Assembly: GCA_903875045.1 (NCBI GenBank)
Contig: CAIQUS010000005.1
Span: forward strand, 1-54,541
Origin: an uncultured Bacteroidales bacterium
GTDB lineage: Bacteria > Bacteroidota > Bacteroidia > Bacteroidales > FEN-979
Length of the DNA stretch: 54,541 nt
Direction: 5' to 3'
Below the pieces are notes generated by a model. The model made no database searches. It had not been told where the DNA came from and saw only the letters and a program-made list of their open reading frames with translations. Of this stretch, positions 18,501 through 27,879 are shown piece by piece. Within the stretch, counting starts at the first letter, position 1. Each line of letters starts with the position of its first letter. The translations under genes were made by a program, and so were the position numbers.

Positions 18501-21500
18501 TACCGGAGGGATCATCAAGTGCATGTCGGTCCTGATTTCCTCGAGGGTCCTGGCAGTCTGCCAGACACGCAACTCATCCATCAGCCCGATGATCCCGGCA
18601 CCAATGGTCACCGGGGCCGCAGCATGGGTGATTGGCACTGCCTGATCCGTATTTCCTGTCACTCCGTTCACATAAATGGCAACATAAGGTTGAGACGATG
18701 AAACGTTGAAAACCGCAGCAATGTGGTTCCATTGATTCAGCAAGAAAGTGCCGGTAGTTTGATAATAGCTGAATACGGAATTGTCGTTGATCCCGAACTC
18801 CAGGATCGAGAGTGCATCATCGTAGAACAACCTGATCTCCCATTCGGAACCTTTCTTAAGGATGGTATGGTAATCGGTACTCATGGAGCCGGCTTTCAGC
18901 CAGAACTCTACGGTGAATGTGTTTCCAAAAATGAAATTGCCCTGATTGTCCAGAACGATCGAATCATTTTCCGTGGAAAACCGGATTGCATTTCCCGCAT
19001 AAGGTTGCATTTCACGTACTGTTTCATAAGCGCCGATATCGATTCTGCCATTCCTGATCCTGGGATTGCCCGCCAGGTCGTGATCACCTGCCTGAGCGGT
19101 GGTTGTGGCCGGATCCCCCATATTCATGCACGGAGAAGCAGGTTCAGTCTGGTAAGGAGATTCACCTGAGTTGACGAAGAGCGGATCGTTATCCATGTTC
19201 TGCTCATAATCTCCGGTGTAATTTGTGAAACCGCCTCCGAAACCACTAAGACCGCCCTGGATATCAGAGTAGTAGAAGTCGGGATTGCAGGAATTGTCGT
19301 GGAGGTAAACCTGGTAACCTCCGCCGGTGACGGAGGAATTTCCATAGAGAATGTTATTTCTGACAACAGCCGTCGAAGCAGCGGAAAACCAGAGACCTCC
19401 TCCCCGCTCCTGACCCACATTGCTGCAGATGGTATTATTCAGCAGCAGCGGGGATGCATTGGTGAACCCGATTCCGCCGCCGGATGTAGCCTGGTTGCCG
19501 ACAACCAGGTTCTGGATCAGTTGCGGATTCGACCCGTTGATGTCTATCCCTCCCGAATAGGTTGCCGAGTTATTTTTCACAACATTATTTCTGAAAACGG
19601 GGTTCGAACTGTTCGCGAACACGATCCCGCCGCCCTGGCTTTGGGTAATTCCTGAAACATACGCCAAATTTTGGGAGAAGGTATTGGATTTTATCTCACC
19701 GGATACCCCGCCCAGGAAAGCACCCCCTCCCCAGGTCCCTGTGTTGTTTGCCATAAGATTGCCGGTCGCGGTCAATGCCGATGTGCTGCAGAACAATCCG
19801 CCTCCGGAGCCGCTGTTGGTGTAGTCCTCAGCGCTGTTGTATGAAAGTGTGTCGTTGGTCATGGTCATTGTTGAAGACGTGGCATAGATGCCCCCTCCCT
19901 GGCAGCTCGTGTTATTGTGTTCGATGTTGTTTTGAGTGCTGTTAAGGGTGCAGGTATTTAGATAAATGGCGCCACCTCTTGAGGGTGTCGGGGAAGCGCA
20001 GGCCGCTCCTGTAGCATAGTTATAACTGAAGTGATTATCTGTCAGGTTCAGCGTGGAATTGTGCGCGGAAATGGCGCCCCCGGCAATCAACCCCTGATTG
20101 TCGGAGAATGAACAACCGGCGACATTCAGGTTCGCGGAATGGAGATATATGGCCCCTCCTTCATCAGAAGCATAATTCTGGTGAAAAATGCAATTGGAAA
20201 TCCTGATCTTGTGACTGTTGTCAATATAGATCACTCCGCCATTGTTCCCACCGCCCCGGTTGGCAGCAATGCCGTTCAGGAACTGGCAATAGGAAAACCG
20301 TGATGTGTCATTTGCACTGTTCACGCTGGGTAATACGATCCCGCTCCATCCCGCCGATGTGTTTTGCGGCTTGAAAATGATGTTTTGAGAGGCGGTTCCT
20401 TCTGCAAGCAGAGTTCCCGCAACAGTGAAGCTGTAATTTCCCCTGAAATAGACCAGCACATTGCTTCCGATGGTGAGCGTAACACCATTACTGATGGTGA
20501 TATTCCCGGTAATATTCACCGTATCGGCACACCAGAAGGAATTAGTGGAAACGGATCCGGATGCTGAAAAGGACGACACGCGCACATACTCATAGGCTCC
20601 AATATCTATCCGGCTCCCGCAGGCATCAATAATACGGGGATTGCCTGCAAGATCAAAAGGCGGCACATCCAGGCCCGTCATGTCCGGCTTCCCCTGGTTG
20701 ATGCACGGAGATGAGGAACTGAGGCTGCAGGGATGGGCTCCGCTGCCGCTAAACAGCGGATCTGTATCCATAGTATTCTGATAGGCTCCAACTTTTCCTG
20801 ATCCGTCGATACCGGATAAACCACCCTCAACAAGACAGTAATAAAAGTATGAGGAAGAGGCAGTATTGTCAATGGATATCTCGTTTCCGGGGCTGCCTGT
20901 ATCACCATGGAAAATGCAATTTGTATAAGTGACACTCGCCTGGGAATCCATCATAACAGCGCCGCCTGATAACCCGGCGGTGTTGCCTGTGAAAGTACAA
21001 TTGGTTACATCAAGAGTGCATTGGCTTACAATCATACCACCTCCATAAAACCCAGCCGAGTTGTGATAAAACAAATTATCAGTGATGACGGTAGATGAGG
21101 CTGTCACACATATTCCCCCTGCACCATCACTGCTGTTGTAGGCAAAGATGCTATTCCGGATGGCTCCCCCGCAATTTGTGATAAAGATCGCTCCGGCAAC
21201 ATCATCAGCATGGTTATGGTGAAACCGGCAATTGTTAATCAGAAACTTGTTTACATGTGACAGATACACGACACCGCCTTCAGAACTATGGTAAGCAGTA
21301 TTGGTGGTTTTTCCGTACGAAAGGACGCAGTAGATGATCTTCGAGGTATCGTTGGTGGCGGGTGTCCAGTTGAAAATGATCCCGTCCCAACCCGAGGCCG
21401 GGATGCTCGCAGTAAACCGGATGGAGTCGGTGGCTGTTCCCACCGCCAGCAACCTTCCATTGACGACGATCCCCATGCCGGGTGCCATATTCACCAGTGT

Positions 21501-21674
21501 TCCCGGATTGATGGTCAGCGTGACGCCATTGTCGATAATGATGTTGCGGGTCATGTTTACCGTTCCCGACCAGGTGGTGTCGGTGGTGAGGTGGTGATCG
21601 GCGGCTGACGCTGCTTCGATGAAACAGAAAATCGTGATGATCAGAATGGTTGTTTTTATTATTTCTCTTTTCAT
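15546..21674 (-). CDS. Giant beta-helix/LamG exported protein without T9SS domain
   Basis: A 2042-residue exported protein (signal about 1-25). It consists of three right-handed beta-helix blocks rich in GGA/GGG-N-N repeats (about 25-350, 370-900 and 1640-1960). Each block closes with a near-identical segment such as NPRIRNGRIDIGAYE. Two LamG/concanavalin-like domains lie between (about 915-1080 and 1260-1440). The C terminus, GKALMVNGVLTIRTGN, stops in the middle of a beta-helix-like repeat. No sorting domain follows, unlike its neighbours. Beta-helix and LamG domains bind or cleave polysaccharides or act as adhesins. No lyase residues are recognisable. It could be a truncated T9SS substrate, since the 63 bp downstream encode no sorting domain before the next gene. 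Confidence 0.8.
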   Translation of the reverse strand: MKREIIKTTILIITIFCFIEAASAADHHLTTDTTWSGTVNMTRNIIIDNGVTLTINPGTLVNMAPGMGIVVNGRLLAVGTATDSIRFTASIPASGWDGIIFNWTPATNDTSKIIYCVLSYGKTTNTAYHSSEGGVVYLSHVNKFLINNCRFHHNHADDVAGAIFITNCGGAIRNSIFAYNSSDGAGGICVTASSTVITDNLFYHNSAGFYGGGMIVSQCTLDVTNCTFTGNTAGLSGGAVMMDSQASVTYTNCIFHGDTGSPGNEISIDNTASSSYFYYCLVEGGLSGIDGSGKVGAYQNTMDTDPLFSGSGAHPCSLSSSSPCINQGKPDMTGLDVPPFDLAGNPRIIDACGSRIDIGAYEYVRVSSFSASGSVSTNSFWCADTVNITGNITISNGVTLTIGSNVLVYFRGNYSFTVAGTLLAEGTASQNIIFKPQNTSAGWSGIVLPSVNSANDTSRFSYCQFLNGIAANRGGGNNGGVIYIDNSHKIRISNCIFHQNYASDEGGAIYLHSANLNVAGCSFSDNQGLIAGGAISAHNSTLNLTDNHFSYNYATGAACASPTPSRGGAIYLNTCTLNSTQNNIEHNNTSCQGGGIYATSSTMTMTNDTLSYNSAEDYTNSGSGGGLFCSTSALTATGNLMANNTGTWGGGAFLGGVSGEIKSNTFSQNLAYVSGITQSQGGGIVFANSSNPVFRNNVVKNNSATYSGGIDINGSNPQLIQNLVVGNQATSGGGIGFTNASPLLLNNTICSNVGQERGGGLWFSAASTAVVRNNILYGNSSVTGGGYQVYLHDNSCNPDFYYSDIQGGLSGFGGGFTNYTGDYEQNMDNDPLFVNSGESPYQTEPASPCMNMGDPATTTAQAGDHDLAGNPRIRNGRIDIGAYETVREMQPYAGNAIRFSTENDSIVLDNQGNFIFGNTFTVEFWLKAGSMSTDYHTILKKGSEWEIRLFYDDALSILEFGINDNSVFSYYQTTGTFLLNQWNHIAAVFNVSSSQPYVAIYVNGVTGNTDQAVPITHAAAPVTIGAGIIGLMDELRVWQTARTLEEIRTDMHLMIPPVTAGLMTYHQFNGYIDSTVVDIVGGNNGTLMNMNLPGCLTGSTVPAAGGASHHKIISTTGNVTFTGTDLSMDVKTIASPDTVVVTRLDTLPNLDPPGANNVEPQYWITDVYGGGNMTSDITFHVLQNITHDDEILLNLNRLYSRGQNSDSLWTFVKNATTASTLTNTVTFNDINHSGQFCVPHRAVPDDFAGTALDFNGVNQYVKIDPLYLESPGAITAETWFYPTAPAPGNEMILYNGEHGEFYLMYHQYSFTFAVKLNNLTWYSVTGPAPALREWYHVCGVWQNSGSLRIYVNGILYQTVSIPALNLNDPGSSYLSSIGCYNRNGWFVAGKADELRVWSVARTTQEIREMMHLTIPDGTPGLLGYWQFNENSGTETADHGGNHDGLLVNMSDTCRVPSSIPAGGGNSCTKIISTPGTEEFTGTGLRISFVEKSGIDTIVATKIDTTPNINPTGFSETFSKSYWAIHHYGSGTFSADLTFTVGEDLRQADERNPSRILLDTRGSMADTSWGFLASADSVNANPDQVRFAGITGFSQFITGRARIIYVKNSATGSNNGTSWTNGFTTLQPSLDEAVAGDHIWVAQGNYLPTSTYNIPQPTSRHKHFRMKNNLGIFGGFAGTEPDTVDLADRDLATHITVLSGDLNSNGMDNNDSYHVFYHPSGLGLTNSAVLDGFTIRGGNANGADPFGRGGGMYSISNSSKVRNCIFKENYALNGGGLSNSGSSAPQFYNCLVVNDSATTGGGAVYNSSGSNPAFTNCTFAGNTALTGGGIVHSGPGNTVLNNCIIWGNTATAGTSPGNQFYIDQGTISLNYSCYSDTTGDTYLTNGGTLNATGNNITDDPLLVNAATGDFRIFGDSPCVNTGSNSFNGEPIDVRGETRIQNGTIDRGACEWTSGVDPPAHLFTWTGAVSADWNTAGNWDTNLVPAAGDDVMIPFVLTQFPVVNETPATPAMCKKLTISQGATLTIEAGKALMVNGVLTIRTGN

Positions 21675-21685
21675 ACTGTTTCGGA

Positions 21686-24600
21686 TTACCGGGTCACAAC
21701 GATTTTTACCTGATCAGAAAATGTTCCGTTGGTAAAGAGGCACAGGTAAATTCCCGGACTGAGCAGCGCGGTGTTCATCTTCGTTTCATAATTCCCTTTC
21801 GGGAGGTTCTGATCGACCAGGACTGCAACAGGATGACCGGAAATATCCTTGACTTCAATTCTGACTTTGGAATGTTCCTGCACCGTGAAGGCAAGATTCG
21901 TGAAAACATCACAAGGGTTCGGATAACATTGTAAAAGGCGTTGCGGGTGCTCCGCAGTTGGGTCGTCATTAATGCCTGTAAAATATTGCTGTTCAGGAAC
22001 ATCAACCACAACACTGTCCTTTTCAATGGCAAAACAACGCAATACCAGGTTCATGGCCGGGTTGCCAAATGTGACTCCATGCAGGGGTGTGAACACTGAA
22101 TTTGTTGCGAGCATGGGATATTCATACGACAGGATCATCAGCGTATCATGGGAAATACAGGAAAGCGCGATTTCCCTCACCTGTTTGGTGGTATCGCATA
22201 CATATTCGTTTCCTTTGATATGGCTCCATGCGCCTGGCAGGGAGTTGAGATTCCCCTGGAAAAGGTCGACCTGGCAGATTTTTTCACTTGCTGATTTCTT
22301 CCCGATTCTTTCGACCTTCACAGCAATGGTTGCCTTACCCTCTGCATGGATGGCAATTTGAGGTAGCTGCAAATGAGATACATGCTCTGTATAGAGCTCA
22401 GTCGCCTGTGCCGGATTCATTCGTTTCGCTATTGCATCAAACGGCAGGAAGATCAGTTTTTCATGACTGGCATCACCATGAAGGTCATTGAACACCGTCA
22501 TGACAACGCCGCCCACCCCGTTTTCAATCTTCATATCAAAATAATTGCAGCTTTGGTTTTCGGGCAAAGGCAAAAGTTCTGCCGGTGTTGACCAGCCTGT
22601 TCCGTCATATTCCACCGTCATCAGCTTTTTATCCCGGTGTTCTGCCCCGGTGGTGTTCATCCATACAACCACCGCTTTGCCGGGATCGTAAGCGGCTACC
22701 GTGACCTGTGTTTTAACTCCAGCAATGTTTGATAAAACTGCAGGATTGCCTGACACCCATTGATCATTTTGTTTGGTGAGCGTCACATACCAGATCGTTG
22801 AAATCTTGTTTTCAATGTTTGCAACCTGCCAGACAATCAAAGCCTTATCGTTTGACAGATTGACGATCTTCGGATTTCCTTCCACACGGCCCGAAGTCAG
22901 GGTTAACGTGTCGTCGTGGATGATCGACACCTGTTTTACGCTTTTACCTGAAATATCATACACCCCGTACCAGATATCCTGGGCTTGAAGAAAAGAGGTT
23001 AAAACCTGGTCTGCTCTGACCTTATCGACTGATTTATCGGTGTATCGCGACTGTGCCCAGCTCAGCAGAACCTCGTTGTCGGTCACTGCATCTGTCACCG
23101 GACTGTTAAGGGCATGGTTGTTCAGCTCAATGCTGATGTAGTCAGAGAACTTCTTCCTGTTCATCAGCATATAGGCAAATTTAAGGGTTCGTTCTCCGTA
23201 CTTATGCCCTGTCTCGGTCCATGTAAAGACCCTGTTTTCAGCCGATGATCCGGTTGATTGCCAGGGTACGGGCTTTGGCATTTTCGTAAATTCGCTCACC
23301 GGAACGATCTCGCCGGCCAGGGAAGGCCATGTGGACTTAGCAACAACAGGCTTGTCTGATTCCGCGTCTTTATCGACCGGGGGAAAACATTTCGACATGT
23401 CATCTCCCCAGAAGTTATCGGAATAAAACAATTTCGGACCCCACAGGGTTTTTTCATACCATCCCCAGAGAACATCCACATAGAACTTTCCGTAAACCTG
23501 GAAGACAGCAGATTCCAGCGGCCGGGTGGCCTGGTTCGGGATGGTGATGTAGGAATGTCCGTATCCCATTGCGACCCTCCCATCCACGGCAAAATAGCCG
23601 GAAACAAGTCCCTCCAGAAACTCGGCGCCAAGCGCGAACTCCAGCCCCAATGATCCTGAATAAAAATGAAAGGATGCGCTGTTCCTGAATTCCTGATTAT
23701 GACCCGGATCTGCATCAACATCCAACTCCCCGAATGACCCCCATTTCCCGGTCGCCGTATCAACCTCAAGGTGAAGTCTTGATGCGTATTTAAAAGCCAG
23801 GCTCCCGGACAGCTTGAAGGATGGTTTCACAATAACGGATGAAACATCCACTGCTTCCGCAATGTTGAGCAGGTTCCCTATTCCCTCGGCAATGTTTTCG
23901 ATCTCCATGATTTCTGAAGAAAGGCTGCCTGTCACGGAGAAATTCTGAGTTGCGATGAGGTTGTGGTCTTTGTCAAGCTTATAGGAATTATTTTGCGAAC
24001 TGTTAAAGCCGAAATGAAGTGTGGATGGAGATCCGATACCCAACCTGATCATTTCGTGATAAAAATCGGGAGGTTGATTCAGGGAGAGGGCTCTTGCCCC
24101 GATGTCGTATTTCAGGTAGGCATTGGCCGTCGGACTGAACAAAGTGCTTTTGATTCCGCCGATCATGGGTACATAGTCGGGGATCGTGACACCTATAGAA
24201 TTATTGACCAAACAGGTTTTATCGAAAGGTGTGGAAACCTGGAAGGTCACAATATTCCCCGATTGCTGGATATTGCTGAAATCAGAGGGTGGTAGAAAAT
24301 CAAACCAGATCGGGCGGGTTTTCCTGATTGTGATACGGTACGGTCCTTCTGCAACGGGAGTTATATCCTGACCCAGATAATAATTCAGTTTCATGATCGA
24401 AACAGGCGGTGTTAGAACCGACATGTCATAGGTCACCGACCAGCTTGAATCGCTCACTTTTACTGCTGCGGAGGCTCCGGTCAGACTATCGGAGACATCA
24501 TAAAACAAAGCCCTGATACTGTCAATATCCGTCAGTGGACCCGTTTCGATTAAAAAAGTGTTTGGGTACTGCATGGTACCGGGGGCAATTGCCTGGTCGA

Positions 24601-27600
24601 AAGGACCAAAATTCCCGACAATCTTTGGCGGGATCATCGGGTAAATAGAGATGGGCAGGGAGACGGCATTCTGGGAAATCTCAATCCCCCCTTTGACGTA
24701 TCCGGTCTCAAGGCTGATATAGCTTCCGGGGGTGGCATCTCCCATATCAATGCTGAACTCTCCGGAAAAGGAAGGTGTTGTATAGTTCATCGTACTGCTG
24801 CTGATCGTTTCATGATCCGGGGTCAGGAAGTTGTATTTGATATAATTGCCGGTCCATCCTGGCTGACCTGCACCCGTGTAATCCGAGCTCACCATCAGCG
24901 TATTGATCAGCGAAATTCCCTGGTTGAAATACCCCTGCCCTTTTGTAAGAAAAAAATTGAACTTATATCCCGGGAAAGGATCTGAAACCATGAAATTTCC
25001 AAGGGGATAATATGCACCGGAGGGAGGACAAAACGGATAGTATACATTGGCAAAAAAGGTATAGGTTCCGGGTTGCAGTTTGGTAATATTGGTAAACCAG
25101 GTTACAAAAGATATATCTCTTTTTGACAGTGACCAGTCCGGATTGCTTCCTTTAACCATTCCGTTGTTTAACCCCGCATGATCTGTGACAAGTGTTCCCG
25201 TTCCGTCATCCATGTTGTAACAGAGAACCTGTCCCGGATTTGTACCTGTCTCGAACCTGAGTGAATCGATCTCTTCGGAGGTGAGCGCGCGGTTCCAGAT
25301 GCTGATCTCCGTAAGAGACCCATGGAAAAACGGCGCAACAGATCCTGCGGGTTGCTTCTTTGCAGCACCGCTTGTGCCGATGGTCCACCAACCCTGGTAA
25401 GTCTGAAGGCCGGATAATGTTACATCATCCGATAAACTGCCATCCACATAGAGCGATGCCACAAGACTGTTGTCAACTGTCAATGCGACATGGTGCCATT
25501 CCCCGTCGTTGTTTTTACTCATTGCGTTGAGTGTTTGCGGAGCGCTCCCTGAAAGCAGATTCACCTGCAGGCTGCCGTTCTGCCCCATGATGATCTCCCG
25601 GTCATGGTATGTCGTTGAAGTTCCATTCTGCTGGTCTGAAAAGCCGAGGATCTTTCCTCCTTCCTTTGAAGTCGTCTTCACCCAGAAAAGGATCGAAAAA
25701 CAGTTTGGCGAACTGATTTTCTGAGAAGTCTGAATCCAGTTGTCGCTGCCATTCAGGGTGAGGGAATGATGATAGGGTATACTTGTGCCTGTAAAGTTCA
25801 TGGTATCATATTCCTGGTTACCATTCCTGAGGCCGAGGATCACCCGTCTTGTATCATTTGGAAACCCGGATACGGTAACAGGGGCAAATGTTTTTCCTGT
25901 GGAGGGGGGGGTGGTGTAATAACAACCCCAGTTATATTGAGGTGTTACAATGGGTTCCGGGGCAAGAGAGCTGAGATTATATTCCACTTCGGGAACATTG
26001 TCGGTCAATGGCTTCAGATAATCAAAGACTTTCAGTTTGCTGATGGAATAGGGCAGCGATGACATATTGTAGATCCATGAAGTGCCGCCTGGTGCGGATA
26101 TCCTGGTGCAGGAATCGATCCTGATGTTGCTTCTGTCGGTAAAAATGTATTTGACAGAATCAGAACGAAGGGCTGAAGAAAGGACCTTCAGGGTATCGAT
26201 GGTCCTTTGAATACCGGGATACTGTGGGATAAAGGCAGCATTGTTTTTAAGAGTTCCGGAATTGTTGTTGTAGCTTTTATCTGTGATATATTTCAACCTG
26301 TTTCTCAGGTCGTCAAAATTCCAGTAACCTTCCAGGCAATCTTCCTGCAGGGGAGGTTTATGGAAATGATAGTTGATCTCTTCCTGGGATAATGTTCTCG
26401 ACCAGATCCTGACTTCGTCCATGGCCCTGACGATGGAATAAGAGGTGGGGTCGTTTCCTCCGAGCCTGAGGGGCTGGGTGCCCGCATGTTGTCGCCAGTC
26501 GATGTAGGTCAGGATGTACTCGTAACTTGATGCATCGAAGGATACCCCCGGCAACCGTACGCCATCCAGGTAAAACCTGCCGGCAGGATAGCCCCCGGCA
26601 TTGTTATAAGAACAGGTGAAGGCAATGTGATGCCAGCCGGAACCGGGTGCCATGCCAGGATCAAGGGAGACACTCCAGAGGTCGTTGCTGAGGGTGCCCG
26701 CGGAGGTGGCAAAGAAAAAAGCCACCCCGTCAATGTTGGCTTCCGCATACAGTTGCCACACCGAGTCAACTGTCATCAGGTCCATGCTTTTTACAATCCC
26801 GGTCATTCCCGCGAAATTGAAGTTCACCCATGCTTCAATGGAAAAACTGCTCTGCATATAATCGATGCTGTAAGGGCCGGGGTAAATAGTACGCAAATGG
26901 TTGTCAAGGTCCCGCGAACCTGGTCCGTTCTGGATCAGGGCATGTTTCATGCTGTCCACGGCAAGGGCCTGACCACTGATCTGGTTCTGGATAAAGACAC
27001 CCACCGAATCATGAAGGTAAAGACTATCGCTGGTGCAGATCAGTTTTGGGTTATGCGGAACAATGGAAAGTGCCTTGTGAAATTGAAGGCCTCCTTTCGG
27101 CCCTCCCTCGCAAAAGACGATTGTTCTCAGAATTGCAGTATTCAGGGGAAGTACATCCATTCTTACATTTTCATACATGGCTGAGTCCAGGTATGTTCCC
27201 GGTGCCGCGATGACTGTTTTTGACTGGAGGACAACCGAATCATTGGACAGGATCTGAAATACAATGGTATCAGTCCTGGGGGGCACTTGTTTGAAGGTGA
27301 ATGTATTTGCATTGGCAGGAACAGGATGGAATGAAGTATCAGAAAAAGTGTAGTTGTTGGTCACGAACGGGCCAAAGCCTTTACTGCCGGTAAAGATGGC
27401 GGTATCCGGATAAACCGTATAAGGAATCTTATAAACCGCAATGCTATCGGATTGATAGTGAATTTCGGCAACAAATTGCGGTGAAAGGGGAAAACCCATC
27501 GTGTCGGATTCGAAGCTCCATTCGGCGGTTTGAAGGCTTGAGCCTGTCAGGGTGTACGAACTACCGATCTGCTCCCCTTTGGTATCGATCATTTTCATGA

Positions 27601-27820
27601 TGATTTTCGAGGTATTTTTGGGGAGTTCATAAATGATGAATAAATTAGACCGTTCCGACCCCAGCATATACGGACCGTAGCCATTCAGCGATGTTAATTT
27701 TATCGGTGGCAGGTATACCGAATCGGTGATGGTTTGGCAATAAACATGCATTTGCAGGAGGAACAAGATAACGGCTACAACAGAGAAGAGCCTGCCGTAG
27801 GTTTTGAATCTAAATTTCAT
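21686..27820 (-). CDS. Giant LamG-containing surface protein, T9SS substrate
   Basis: A 2044-residue exported protein. I use ATG 27820 (MKFRFKTYG), giving a hydrophobic signal (about 12-28) that ends before an uncharged Gln-rich mature start. Two LamG/concanavalin-like domains are visible, near residues 330-490 (SIEAWVNFNF) and 730-890 (FSILFWVKTTS). Long beta-rich segments follow. Around residues 1600-1850 repeated alternating hydrophobic strands (KIVNLSNDKALIVWQ and similar) suggest a propeller. The last ~85 residues are a T9SS sorting domain (LLQCYPNPCDVF, ending VKIVVTR). The start lies 59 bp after the stop of the preceding Asp-box gene. The gene ends 11 bp before the next giant gene, so the two are probably co-transcribed. 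Function is unknown beyond surface binding. Confidence 0.82.
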   Translation of the reverse strand: MKFRFKTYGRLFSVVAVILFLLQMHVYCQTITDSVYLPPIKLTSLNGYGPYMLGSERSNLFIIYELPKNTSKIIMKMIDTKGEQIGSSYTLTGSSLQTAEWSFESDTMGFPLSPQFVAEIHYQSDSIAVYKIPYTVYPDTAIFTGSKGFGPFVTNNYTFSDTSFHPVPANANTFTFKQVPPRTDTIVFQILSNDSVVLQSKTVIAAPGTYLDSAMYENVRMDVLPLNTAILRTIVFCEGGPKGGLQFHKALSIVPHNPKLICTSDSLYLHDSVGVFIQNQISGQALAVDSMKHALIQNGPGSRDLDNHLRTIYPGPYSIDYMQSSFSIEAWVNFNFAGMTGIVKSMDLMTVDSVWQLYAEANIDGVAFFFATSAGTLSNDLWSVSLDPGMAPGSGWHHIAFTCSYNNAGGYPAGRFYLDGVRLPGVSFDASSYEYILTYIDWRQHAGTQPLRLGGNDPTSYSIVRAMDEVRIWSRTLSQEEINYHFHKPPLQEDCLEGYWNFDDLRNRLKYITDKSYNNNSGTLKNNAAFIPQYPGIQRTIDTLKVLSSALRSDSVKYIFTDRSNIRIDSCTRISAPGGTSWIYNMSSLPYSISKLKVFDYLKPLTDNVPEVEYNLSSLAPEPIVTPQYNWGCYYTTPPSTGKTFAPVTVSGFPNDTRRVILGLRNGNQEYDTMNFTGTSIPYHHSLTLNGSDNWIQTSQKISSPNCFSILFWVKTTSKEGGKILGFSDQQNGTSTTYHDREIIMGQNGSLQVNLLSGSAPQTLNAMSKNNDGEWHHVALTVDNSLVASLYVDGSLSDDVTLSGLQTYQGWWTIGTSGAAKKQPAGSVAPFFHGSLTEISIWNRALTSEEIDSLRFETGTNPGQVLCYNMDDGTGTLVTDHAGLNNGMVKGSNPDWSLSKRDISFVTWFTNITKLQPGTYTFFANVYYPFCPPSGAYYPLGNFMVSDPFPGYKFNFFLTKGQGYFNQGISLINTLMVSSDYTGAGQPGWTGNYIKYNFLTPDHETISSSTMNYTTPSFSGEFSIDMGDATPGSYISLETGYVKGGIEISQNAVSLPISIYPMIPPKIVGNFGPFDQAIAPGTMQYPNTFLIETGPLTDIDSIRALFYDVSDSLTGASAAVKVSDSSWSVTYDMSVLTPPVSIMKLNYYLGQDITPVAEGPYRITIRKTRPIWFDFLPPSDFSNIQQSGNIVTFQVSTPFDKTCLVNNSIGVTIPDYVPMIGGIKSTLFSPTANAYLKYDIGARALSLNQPPDFYHEMIRLGIGSPSTLHFGFNSSQNNSYKLDKDHNLIATQNFSVTGSLSSEIMEIENIAEGIGNLLNIAEAVDVSSVIVKPSFKLSGSLAFKYASRLHLEVDTATGKWGSFGELDVDADPGHNQEFRNSASFHFYSGSLGLEFALGAEFLEGLVSGYFAVDGRVAMGYGHSYITIPNQATRPLESAVFQVYGKFYVDVLWGWYEKTLWGPKLFYSDNFWGDDMSKCFPPVDKDAESDKPVVAKSTWPSLAGEIVPVSEFTKMPKPVPWQSTGSSAENRVFTWTETGHKYGERTLKFAYMLMNRKKFSDYISIELNNHALNSPVTDAVTDNEVLLSWAQSRYTDKSVDKVRADQVLTSFLQAQDIWYGVYDISGKSVKQVSIIHDDTLTLTSGRVEGNPKIVNLSNDKALIVWQVANIENKISTIWYVTLTKQNDQWVSGNPAVLSNIAGVKTQVTVAAYDPGKAVVVWMNTTGAEHRDKKLMTVEYDGTGWSTPAELLPLPENQSCNYFDMKIENGVGGVVMTVFNDLHGDASHEKLIFLPFDAIAKRMNPAQATELYTEHVSHLQLPQIAIHAEGKATIAVKVERIGKKSASEKICQVDLFQGNLNSLPGAWSHIKGNEYVCDTTKQVREIALSCISHDTLMILSYEYPMLATNSVFTPLHGVTFGNPAMNLVLRCFAIEKDSVVVDVPEQQYFTGINDDPTAEHPQRLLQCYPNPCDVFTNLAFTVQEHSKVRIEVKDISGHPVAVLVDQNLPKGNYETKMNTALLSPGIYLCLFTNGTFSDQVKIVVTR

Positions 27821-27879
27821 GGTAACCAATATAAAAGTGCGCAATCCCAGTTTGTTTTTCAAAGTGTGTATAAGACTAT

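Noticed and set aside
26627-27184. Plus-strand 185-residue reading frame within the giant LamG gene
   Set aside because: It is antisense to a protein with clear domain and sorting signals; no motif supports it.
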